NCBI GenBank assembly: GCA_921293015.1
Contig: OV121087.1
Coordinates: 38,798,630 to 38,862,629 of the forward strand
Direction of reading: 5' to 3'
Length of the DNA: 64,000 nt
From: Phorcus lineatus
Lineage: Eukaryota > Mollusca > Gastropoda > Trochida > Trochidae
The notes below the pieces were generated by a model that worked only from the letters and a program-made list of their open reading frames with translations, was not told where the DNA came from and ran no database searches. A program made the translations under genes and the position numbers. Position 1 is the first letter of the stretch, and each line of letters begins with the position of its first letter. Of the stretch, positions 36,301 to 46,300 are shown one piece after another.

Positions 36301-37360
36301 ACCAAATCTACAAATTACACACAAAATAAAAATCTGAGGATTCTGCACACACGATTTCAGGTTATTAGGTCTATCTGGTCTTGAGAAAAAGACACAGGTA
36401 GTTTTTAAGGTATGATCCTGTTAGCTTTTTGAAAGGTCTCATCTCACCAAATTTACAGTTTGTGATCCCCATGGAACAAACTACCTTTGATTTCAGCTCT
36501 TTAGAGCTTATAGTTTTTGAGAAGAAGACAAAGTTGATTTTAAGGCATTAGCCCTGTGATCCTTATTTTTGGCAACCAAAAAGCAAAATCTGCAATATGG
36601 GTGTCACGATAGATCCAACTATGAACTTAACGCGATAGTTTTTTTACTTTATCAATTGAACATTTTAAAAAAGATCAATATTATTGATAGCACAGCTAGC
36701 TTTCCATAGTTTCCATAGTTGAGTCGATTAATATGTATTTATGAATCTATAAGCAAAATTCCTTACAAAGGAACAAACTTCAACTTTTAGATAATGAAAT
36801 GCTAGCAGATGTCCCTGACATTTTGATGATTCAAAGGAAAAATGCAAGAAGTAAACCTCTTTAACAGGAAGTTGGGGTTGACTTTAAAGTCATATAGACA
36901 CTAAAACACTGTTTATTCTTGGATTTTGTTATTACATATATTGATGAACAATTTCAATAGCTATTGCAATAGTAGATTGCAATAAAATTGGAATAAATAT
37001 TGCAATTGTCCTTTGTGGACATATTATTATTCTAAGTCATCCCTAATCTGCAGTTCACAAATTCCATTTGACAGGGTATCTGTACACAAAATTTCTCTCT
37101 CTACAACCAGAGCAATTTTGCTAATCTCTATGGCAACACCGTCAAGAATGTTAAACATTGTTCTATTATTATGTCTGATGCAACATTTCCAGACAAAAAA
37201 AGGAAAGGAAAAGTTTATTCAAATGGCAACTATTGAAGAAAAGATACAAGGTTGACAGAATTTGAACAGCATTTAAAATGTTTGAATTAAGCAAAAAGGA
37301 TTCTATTTAATTATCTTTAAGAGATCTCAGTTACAAAAACTCATTTCCCCCTAGTGATCC
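30397..37360. other. Part of the 21 kb PDZ intron 1, no gene seen
   Basis: AT-rich. Degenerate ~75 bp repeats with CTTTGCAAG and ATTAAGATATCT occur at 34,640-35,070. A repeat with TTTTTGAGAAGAAGACAAAG at 36,350-36,600 comes in two diverged copies. A GC-richer patch at 33,220-33,540 has no open frame. The longest ORFs (103 residues) show no domain. Confidence 0.35.
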
Positions 37361-37370
37361 AAGAAAAGGG

Positions 37371-37724
37371 GTGACCATTCATTTTTTTAGAGATAGTGCC
37401 AGAAGCTGCACACTTATTTTAGAACAACGCCAGTGTGTTTTAGCTAAAAAATTATTTCCCCTTTTACTGTATTTATTGTATATATGTTTTATACTCGTGT
37501 TTTTAAAACAAATACTAATTTTATTTTTTACTACTATTTATCAACCTTTTCTTAAGAACTTTACCTCGATGCTTGTATTAAAGACCTTTTTTACCTTTAA
37601 ATGTATTATTTTACGATGGTTGGTCCCTCATAACCCAACTTTGTTTTTGGGTGGCTCATGTATTTTATATAGATTGAGATGTGCAATGTGAGGCTGAATA
37701 AACTATCTGTCTGTCTGTCTGTCT
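37371..37724 (+). mobile_element. 3' end of a LINE-like retroelement with (CTGT)n tail
   Basis: The stretch ends GAGGCTGAATAAACTAT followed by (CTGT)n at 37706-37724. An AATAAA-containing end followed by a short simple-repeat tail is the usual look of a non-LTR retrotransposon 3' UTR in marine invertebrates. No reverse transcriptase is present; the left boundary is uncertain. Confidence 0.45.
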
Positions 37725-38182
37725 TCATTTTCACTTAAACGTTCCTATCAGAAGCTAAAAGCTTCTAATCCTCTTGTCAAACAAAGGAAAGACGTTGGTC
37801 AGTCCCTAACAAAGACAGGTCAAGTATGGTCAAGCTTCTGTCTGCTTTTGAGGATGTGTCTATGTCATGTCCATCACCACCTACACGTTTGACATTCATG
37901 TCAAACAGCTTTTATAGTCCCTTATTTAGATAAATTAGATTTAGTGGCTTCTCTTACTGAATATCACTTAGTAACATTCCTTGAATATTCAAAGCTTTCA
38001 AGGACAGAGATGTAAACAGGTCAATATAATCATTTATAAATGTGCCACATAATTGATTAGTGTAGATGTAACAATTCATAGGAAATATTAATCTTGAATA
38101 AAAAAAACGAATTAATAATCCTAGTCAAGCTACATGATAAGTAATAGATTAATTTTACTGATTTTTGTTTTATAAGCCATCA

Positions 38183-38495
38183 GGGGGCGGGATAGTGCAG
38201 TGGTTATTGCATTAGGCTTCGGACCAAGAGGTCCGTGTTTCGAATCATGCCAGGGGCTCGGTAACTTTGTTTGCAGTAGAGAACTGTTCTACATGCAGTG
38301 AGGTTCGGGTGCAATGCTACACTGAATTTCAGTACAGTAACACCCATGGTTCACTAATTCCAGCCGATGCTCGCAGGTCTCATCGCAAAGCGTAGCCACA
38401 TTTGTGTTGCAGGCTTTCTCTCTGCCTTAATACTAGCAGCCGAGATATAAGTGAAATACTCTTGAAAGCGGCGTTAAACCACATTTCACCTCATC
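38183..38495 (+). mobile_element. Full-length tRNA-derived SINE (reference copy)
   Basis: 313 bp, flanked by the perfect 12 bp duplication TATAAGCCATCA (38171-38182 and 38496-38507). The tRNA-like head has A box TAGTGCAGTGG (38193-38203) and B box GTTTCGAATC (38237-38246). The body carries GTGCAATGCTACACTGAATT, the TGTTGCAGGC...CTGC motif, and the core ATACTAGCAGCCGAGATATA. It ends TTGAAAGCGGCGTTAAACC plus a short CACCTCA tail. This copy defines the family for the four others here. Confidence 0.92.
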
Positions 38496-38599
38496 TATAA
38501 GCCATCAACACCAGCAATTTAAATTTCATTGCATTTAAGAAAATGACACAAACTGAACATGTTGTTTCCTCTTGTACTGGGAAGAAGTCAATAACATGA

Positions 38600-39960
38600 T
38601 AATAGGTATTTACAACAACAAAATATAGTGACAGATCAATTGTCATGTCTGACTAGTGCACATGTACATATCACAAGCACATGTACATATCAAATCAATG
38701 TACATGTCAGTCAGTGTCTGATATTCACCAACACAATGTGTACATTTCAAGTCCATGTCATTTGGACAGGTAAACTAATTGCTTCACATTGACAACTGAA
38801 GAGTAAAGGACTTAAGATATATCCTTGTCTGATACTAGCAGACAATAATTGAATTCAGATAATGATCATAAATAGAAGAACTATAAATTGTCACGAATGT
38901 ACTAAAAAGGTTGATATTAACTGCATTTGCATAAAATGAATACTAGAATTATGACAAGTGCTAATCAATCAGGTTAGTGACAGTTCTATTCATATATTTG
39001 TCAAATTTCCAAATGTGAAAACTATACCATCATCTTAAATTCTAAGAACACAGTGAACTTAATTTGTTTCTTCAAATTTTCCCCTACAAACATTAGTTAA
39101 TTCCAAATGTATCAACTTTAGAGGGTAACAAATCTCATTTCTCAACCCAATTATCCGTAGTCATAAAGAAGAGAACAATCTATCGAACAAAAAACACATT
39201 TTTTTAACACCTTTTAATCATTTAAGGAAAGGAAATGGATTCGCAAAGTTTCATATTCATGAGATCATTTTATTTATCTAAAAAAACATGCTTCTGCCCC
39301 TTTAATATTTGTTTATTTTTAATCATCAATTCTTATTTCCAGAAAGCCTGATCAACATTAAAAAGAATACGTTCAGGGAAATGCATGTCTCATAGAGGTG
39401 AACAAAATTCAAATGATTTTTTTGTTAGACATATTTCTGAACTTATTTAACGAAAGAGATCCTGGAATATTTTATACATCTTTCATTCACACATTCACAA
39501 CGTCTAGACTAGTGGGGCTAAATTCTGAATCTTCACACGTTCAACCAACACGAAGGAAAACAACACACGACTAAAGATCTATCCTTGTCTTAACCAAACA
39601 GGAAATTTAAAGAAATCAGAAAAATATGAGTACGGACATTGGAGAAAATAGAAAATCTTAACCCTCACGTTATTTGAAATGGAAAAATTGACAATCATCA
39701 AATTTGTTCTTGTCAGCACAATTAAGAAATTGACATCTATAGAACCAGTAGAAGTATAAAGGAGAAGTCAATTTCATGATATCAAGTCCTTAGCCTCAAT
39801 GAAGATAGGACAAAGTAGTGACAACCTAACTGTCATGTTCAAGAATAAACATATCATGTTCATTCAAGCCCACATCAGCAAGACAGGTAACTAATTGCTT
39901 CACATGGACACCTCGCCTTGACCGATACAAACACCTGAAATTAACAATGGTCAGTTTAAC
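38600..39960. repeat. Diverged repeats with ACATGTACAT palindromes
   Basis: ACATGTACATATCA palindromic words cluster at 38,650-38,710. The phrase GACAGGTAA-CTAATTGCTTCACAT occurs at about 38,765 and again at 39,883, and -TATCCTTGTCT- at 38,820 and 39,580. This suggests an old ~1.1 kb duplication. Weak. Confidence 0.35.
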
Positions 39961-42842
39961 AGAATCAGCTGACCGTTGCAACTACAGGCTTAGTTTGCAA
40001 TGAACCGTAAACTCATTGGTCAAGTAAAATTGAAATAGCTCTTAAACCAACATTAATTATTTCTAGATCTGACTTAACTCTTTTGTTTGGAAAACTTTTG
40101 AAAAACTTTTTAGAGAACCATTGGATTTTACAAATATTTTAATTTAAATAAAAACAAAACTTCTGCTTGATGTATAAAATGTTGGACATTTTTCTTACCT
40201 GTTTCCTGTTAATCTTAATAAATTGTAACACTTGGAAGAGGAAAGTTATTGTATATATTATATACACAACAGTAACATTATGGAATGACAATTTATTTTG
40301 TGACAAAAATTAATGAAATGATAAAATATTCATCTACAAATTATGAAACTATGACACCACTATGTATTTTGATGAGAAAATATGTTGTCATATTTTAAGT
40401 TACACTGCTCAATCAATATAATACAAATTCGTCTTCACTTCTTCATGGTTAGCAATGGTTTGTTAGTGGTTTTTTTCCAGAAGTTTATGTTAATAGGTTC
40501 TAAAAACAAATTTAGCAAATTTAAAGAAATTGGGTTTGATTCATTTCCAGCCTGATATAAATAATTACCTAAACTCTTATTTTGAAATGATAGATTATTC
40601 TTCTTTTATGATATACATAAGAATACAAGTCATATGTAAATATGAACACTGGGGATATACTGTTCACTACAATAACCATTTACTAAACTACTTTGCATTA
40701 TGCTCACAAAAGTACTTGTGACCTCTGTCACTGAATAACCATGGGAAAAGTTTCAAAATGTGTTTTAAAAAGTCTTTGTTACTGAAACATAAGCGACAGA
40801 AGAGTGTATACTCAATCGAATAGTTCTGAAGTTTTGTTGGGTTTCTTTATTGTTTGCATGTATTTTTAATTTCCTCAATATCACTGTCAAAAGGCACACA
40901 CACCTTCCTAAATAATACACACATTCCAAAATAATCAATGTAAAATTGATTTTACAAAACAGTCTTTGTTGATAAAGGTTTTTGAAATTCAATGTTTAAA
41001 ATTGTTGCACATTCTTTTAGAAATTACTTTTTTACTATAACATTGTCGCTCAGAGAACTCTATTGGACTATTTTCATGTTTAAGATCTTAAAATTGGATA
41101 ACCATCTACCTCTTATGATTGATAAGTATAACAATAAAATCCTTTAGGTAATATCACACAAACCAGAATTATTTCAAGTGTTACAACATAAATCCAGACT
41201 GACAATACAATCAATCAATAAAGGCGTATTTTAACATTATCACATATAACATTTGAAAATAGATCCACAATTTATATTAAGATAAGTTACTAATACTAAA
41301 TAAATATTAATCGATTTGCTGCTATAGAGAATTTTTTTCATAGTTTTTAAAACTTTTGCACAAAGCTATATGGATATGTATAATTCACAATGGTTACTAT
41401 GAAAAGTTAAAATATTTTTTAGAATTAGTGGAAGTTGAAGTTAAAGACTTAAAATAGCAGCTTTAAATCATTCGAGCGAATTGCATTAGTAGAAAGTGAA
41501 AGACATTTACATTCAAGGGTGGATTTAACCACCTTTAAAACTTAAAAGTGTTCTTCACTAAGATTTAAAACTTTAGATTTAGGGGAACAATTTATGGTAT
41601 CCAATTGAGGCAAAACTTTGAGGATTATGTTGTCACTGGCAAATGAAAAGACACCCACATTCAAGCTTTAAGTGAACTACCTTTAGTAAAGATTGGAATG
41701 TAACTAACATTCATCATTTTTCTATAAGCATTTACCTGAAGATTCAACGTTAAAGATTTTAATATTAAGTTTATAAGATCCAAAATGACCATTTAAACCA
41801 TTGACACTAACATTGTCAATGGCAAGAGAAAAGACATCCATAATTCAAGCTTTATGTAAACTATATTTGGTAAAGATTGGAATGTCAGTGACACATCGAC
41901 ATTCTAATCTTATCCTTTAGAAAGTTAGTAACAAGACTTTCTTCTTTAAACATCTATCAATTTAGATTTCAAGAAAGATTGTATAAAATACCATAAAGAA
42001 ATCTGAAGCTGTCACTGCTTCTCAAAGATGGAGTGGCAGCTTATATTATACCATTAGGTAGATCTAAAACTAAGGTATGGATTTGCATGTCAATGAAACA
42101 TATTCACATTCATGATTTGAAGCAACAACCTCAAGAAATGTTCTTATTGATTGATAAGTATAACAGTAAAATCTTTTTTGGCAATATCACGCACACCAGA
42201 ATAATTTCAAGTGTTACAACATGAATACAGAATGACAATACAATTAATCATAAAGGTGGATTTCAACATATCAGATATAACATTTGAAACTAGCTCCACA
42301 ATTTAAATTAAGATAAGTTACTAATACTAAATAAATATTAATCGCTTTGCTACTATAGAGAATTTTTTTCATAGTTTTTAAAACTATAGCACAAAGCTAT
42401 ATGGATATGTATAATTCACAATGGTTACTATGAAAAGTTAAAATATTTTCTAGAATTAGTGGAAGTTGAAGTTTAAGACTTCAAGTAGCAGATTTAAATC
42501 ATTCGAGCGAATGAGTCTTTGAAATTGAATAAATTTATTTCTTGTCCACTGAAAATGTTACATTTTTCAAGTAGCAGTTTCTTAGTTTCAAAGATAGCTT
42601 ACATGTCAAAGATTTAACATCAAAGTTTTCAAATAAGATTTTATTGCATACCAGCAAATCCTTCTCTCCTTCGGTGACAATAAAAAGTGTAAATTCTTTT
42701 TGATCATAAATCTACTGCTTAAATCCCTAAGTAACAGTTTTATAGAAAATCTGTAAAACTTTCTGATTTATGCTGTAATTCAAAGTTCCGATTCTTTTAT
42801 CTACTGTGATTTGAAATTCCATTTCAGATGAAATAGCATCTT

Positions 42843-43299
42843 CATATATATATGTTACAGTTAATATGTATAATCAGGGAATATGTATAATCCCTGAAAA
42901 TTTCAGTGATTATGTATATTCCCTGATTCACTCAGTGAGTATGTATATTCCCTGAAATTTTCAGTGATTATACATATTCCCTGATAAAAGTCAGCAAATA
43001 TTATACATATTCCCTGAATGCTTATAAATGAGATACCAACACAGTTTACAGTTGTTTTCTTCATCTATTATACCTTAACAACATGTTACCACATACACAA
43101 ATGCATGCATCAAACATATGCATGTATGAAACATAGTTTATAATAAATGTTCTTATTTTGATATAATTTTTAACATTATGAAATATTCCCTGATAATAGC
43201 CATTAAATATTACACATGTTCCTATTGTTAGGGATTTTTCCCACGACTAATTAGTGTATAACTGAATTAATGAGATCAAAGAACTGTAACATATATATG
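42843..43299. mobile_element. MITE-like element with internal hairpin repeats
   Basis: The ends are inverted: CATATATATATGTTACAGTT (42843-42862) and AACTGTAACATATATATG (43282-43299). Inside, at 42880-43020, the word CAGGGAATATGTATA and its reverse complement TATACATATTCCCTG alternate at least six times. The 457 bp unit has no ORF and is probably a non-autonomous DNA element. Confidence 0.5.
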
Positions 43300-44145
43300 A
43301 TCGATTTAATGGTCAAGCATTTAACAAATAGGAAATTAATAGGCAGATTTAAGAAGGGAGTAGGACATTGCCTCATATAATTACTCTTGATTAATCAAAT
43401 TACTTTAGATTGATGATAATAATGTGTATAATTATATGGCGCTTTTTCCAGGAACTAATATCTGTTCAATGTGCAACCAACATCATTACCTTGAAAGTAA
43501 TGTACTTTCACAGCAGCTATTAAGGTCAGAGTGAGGCTTGTACATCCTGTTTTCAGGTACCCATTTAAACTGCTTGGTGGACTGGGTACAATGTGGATAA
43601 AGTGTCTTACCAAGGTGCACAACACAAAATTTTGGATTAAAACTTAGACTTTTGGAATGAGAGGCCAGCATGCAGCAGCTGTTTTTCTTTTAAAAACTCT
43701 TTTTTTACAAAAAAATGCCAAAGTATAGTTTAAATTGTCTACAACATACCTACCAAACCACTTTATTCATTTTGATAATTATGTATTAAAAACAAAAGAA
43801 ATTTAATTACATGTTTATTATCAATTTACTCCTTCATTGAATATTTTCCTACCTTAACTTTAAGATTTCAAGTAAGCGTTTATAGACCCTCATAAATATC
43901 ATCAAACATTTTCAGGATAAAACTGTTACTAGCAAAAGAAAGACATTCACATTCAAGTGTGGATTTCACTACCTTTAGAACTTAAAATTGTTCTTCACTA
44001 AGATTTAAAACTTAAGATTTAGGGGAAAATTTATGGTATCCAATTGAGACAAAACTTTGAGGATTATGTTGTCACTGGCAAGTGAAAAGACACCCACATT
44101 CAAGCTTTAAGTGAACTACCTTTGGTAAAGATTGGAATGTAACTA

Positions 44146-44300
44146 CCTAATATTACAGTGTATAAGTCGAGTTTTTTATACCAGAAATTGAGGGGTCAAG
44201 GAGGGGGGGGGTCGACTTATATACGAGGTCTATGTTTGAGACCTAAAAATTCTGAGGTCGAGTGACGATCTGCCGGTAGAAGACAAACAGACGAACAGAC
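44146..44300. mobile_element. ~155 bp insertion inside a duplicated segment
   Basis: The sequence is absent from the paralogous place at 41,707, where AACTA runs straight into ACATTCATC. The insert carries GTATAAGTCGA (from 44160) and TCGACTTATATAC (from 44212) as an inverted pair separated by a G-rich stretch. It looks like a small hairpin element. Confidence 0.5.
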
Positions 44301-45349
44301 ATTCATTCATCATTTTTCTATAAGCATTTACCTGAAGATTCAACGTTAAAGATTTCAATATTAAGTTTATAAGATCCGAAATGACCATTTAAACCTTTGA
44401 CACTAACATTGTCAATGGCAAGCTTAAGTGAACTATATTTGGTAAAGATTGGATGTCAGTGACACATCAACATTCTAGTCTTATCCTTTAGAAAGTTAGG
44501 AATAAGACTTTCTTCTTTTGATATCTATCAATTTAAATTTCAAGAAAGATTGCATAAAATACCATAAAGAAATCTGAATCCTTAAAGAGAAAAGGCATCA
44601 AGATTCAAGTTTTTAAGGAATTACCTCTAGAAATCTAAATTTCTTCACTGGAGAAATTAAAAATCAGATTTGAATAAAAGATTAATGGTATACAATAAAG
44701 ACAATCTGAAGCTCAGACTAGGGTCACAGGCATGCAAAAACAAATCCACCTTCAAATTTCATCCGTTTGTAATAAAAATTTACTTTACTTGAGATTAAAC
44801 TTCCAAGTAGTAGAGCAAACCACACCACCTCCTTCTGGATTTTTTATAAATCAGCCACAAAATGGTCGATCCCCCTTTTAAATAGGTGAACCCCTCACAA
44901 ATATGGAGTGGCAGCTTATATTATACCATTAGGTAGATCTAAAACTAAGGTATGGATTTGCATGTCAATGAAACACATTCACATTCATGATTTGAAGCAT
45001 CAACCTCAAGAAATGTTCTCCACTGCAGAGAAACCATTTAATCTTAAGTTTAGAGGGTTAAGGCTGTTACTAGCAAGCATAAAAGACATTGAAGCCTTAC
45101 ATAAAAACTTGGTTTGGCTATAAAGAGAATAATAAACCTTTACATTGCAAACCATGCATATTGTACTAAAATATCCAGTAAACTTTGCTTTCACCATGCT
45201 TTCAATGGGAGTCTTCCAAGCATGCACTTAACTAGAGAAAGGCTCGTCCGTATTTGGGGGACAATACGGGGTTAGTTCCAAGCTTGCTCAGATAAAAGAC
45301 ATTGTAATGCCTTTAGATAGGACATGAAGCTGAGACATAAACTGTCACT

Positions 45350-46006
45350 GTTATTTATTCAACAATCAAAATGATAGCGGTAGAAAGCTTTGAAATGTTT
45401 GAATAGAAGTTTCTTTTAAGACATTTGTATTTTTTCACATCTTGTTTAGATTGCCTATCTGTGTGTCCGTGACTCTGACCTAAAAGCATTCTATGTTTGT
45501 ATGCAGTAATACGTACATTATTTTCACTAACAAATATAATGTTGTTGACATTCAGTTTGACATTACAAAGCTTATATTCATTTCGTGATAGGAAAACATA
45601 ACTTAATAGCATGTTTGTTTACAACAACAAATATTGGTATGATAAACACAAAATATGCAAAATTCATGTTTTACCAAGTTTGATGTTAAACGTTGCAAAA
45701 GATTATGAAACATCCTCCATGTTTGCAAAATGAACTTAGAAGTAAATTTGTACATACTATTTCAAAATAATGTTTCAAAATATAAGAAATAATTGTAATA
45801 TAAACTTTACAATGATGAACTTTTCAATATTCATTAATAATGACTACAAGTTTGCTCAAATAAAACTTTAAATCTAATTTGAAAACAAAACAAGAGGAAG
45901 ACAAGATACTCAGATTTTAACAACAAGGCCATGTGTCAAACCTGTCATCCAAGTTTTAACAGGTAAGCGTACCTCCGTCAGGTAACAGCGTGACTTATGA
46001 ACTTAC
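45350..46006. other. Start of PDZ intron 1, no gene seen
   Basis: AT-rich sequence next to the exon 1 donor. The ORF of 85 residues on the minus strand has no recognisable feature. Confidence 0.3.
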
Positions 46007-46144
46007 CTCACACACCTGTAGTGGGGTACCCTCCCTTGCCCCACCCCTCAACTCGAACCCCCAGGGCTGTCCGCCTCTCAAAACAACTTCAAAGGGTGAT
46101 TTTTGCGTAAATCCACTTTCTTCTTCGCTACTAGAGGTATCCAT
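46007..46144 (-). CDS. First coding exon of a PDZ-domain (Shroom-like) gene
   Basis: Read on the minus strand, this exon opens with ATG (46144-46142), preceded in frame by a TAG five codons upstream. It encodes 46 residues: a short Ser/Glu-rich leader, then FEVVLRGGQPWGFELRGG, and ends at a consensus donor (GAG|GTAAGT, phase 0). PWGF is the carboxylate-binding loop of PDZ domains whose loop reads P-W-G-F, as in Shroom, synaptopodin-2, and ALP/Enigma/ZASP PDZ-LIM proteins. The reading frame joins exactly to the exon at 24,527-24,672, which supplies the rest of the domain. Such proteins bind C-terminal peptides and organise actin or myosin structures at junctions or Z-discs. The gene is divergent from RanGAP1, about 7 kb away. 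The PDZ call is strong; the subfamily is inferred from two exons only. Confidence 0.85.
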
Positions 46145-46300
46145 AATGTGCTCGCATGTCTACAACTTTATTCGCGTGAACTACCGGCCTAACCACACTC
46201 GTTGAATCACCACTAAATAGACAGTCGCTGGTCTCGTGTCGTTCGCTTGCCGAGTCGGTGGGCTACTGCGCATGCCTCAGGTATATTGATTTGTCTTGTC
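46145..46300 (-). promoter_or_regulatory. Probable promoter / 5' UTR of the PDZ gene
   Basis: Upstream of the PDZ-gene ATG the sequence is GC- and CpG-richer than its surroundings. It contains an NRF1-like TGCGCATGC at 46267-46275. No convincing TATA box is seen. The start site is not defined; this is the most likely promoter for the PDZ-containing isoform. Confidence 0.4.

Larger units (their letters stand above)
41116..45340. repeat. Nested tandem duplications, 4.2 kb
   Basis: Segment 41116-41490 is repeated at 42146-42515 (about 1.03 kb apart). Segment 41500-42000 is repeated at 43930-44575. Segment 42028-42140 is repeated at 44903-45015. Within these, ~165 bp subunits with AAAAGACACCCACATTCAAGC and TTTGGTAAAGATTGGAATGT recur. 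Two ORFs beginning MAAYIIPLGRSKTKVW are just the duplicated 42.03/44.91 kb piece and diverge after about 38 residues, so I do not call a gene. Confidence 0.8.

Noticed and set aside
37371-37691. 106 aa hydrophobic plus-strand ORF
   Set aside because: It lies in the T-rich 3' UTR of a LINE-like fragment; the hydrophobicity comes from poly-T codons.
42033-45123. Two ORFs both starting MAAYIIPLGRSKTKVW as a conserved small gene pair
   Set aside because: They lie in a recent DNA duplication, share only the duplicated DNA, and differ completely after about 38 residues.
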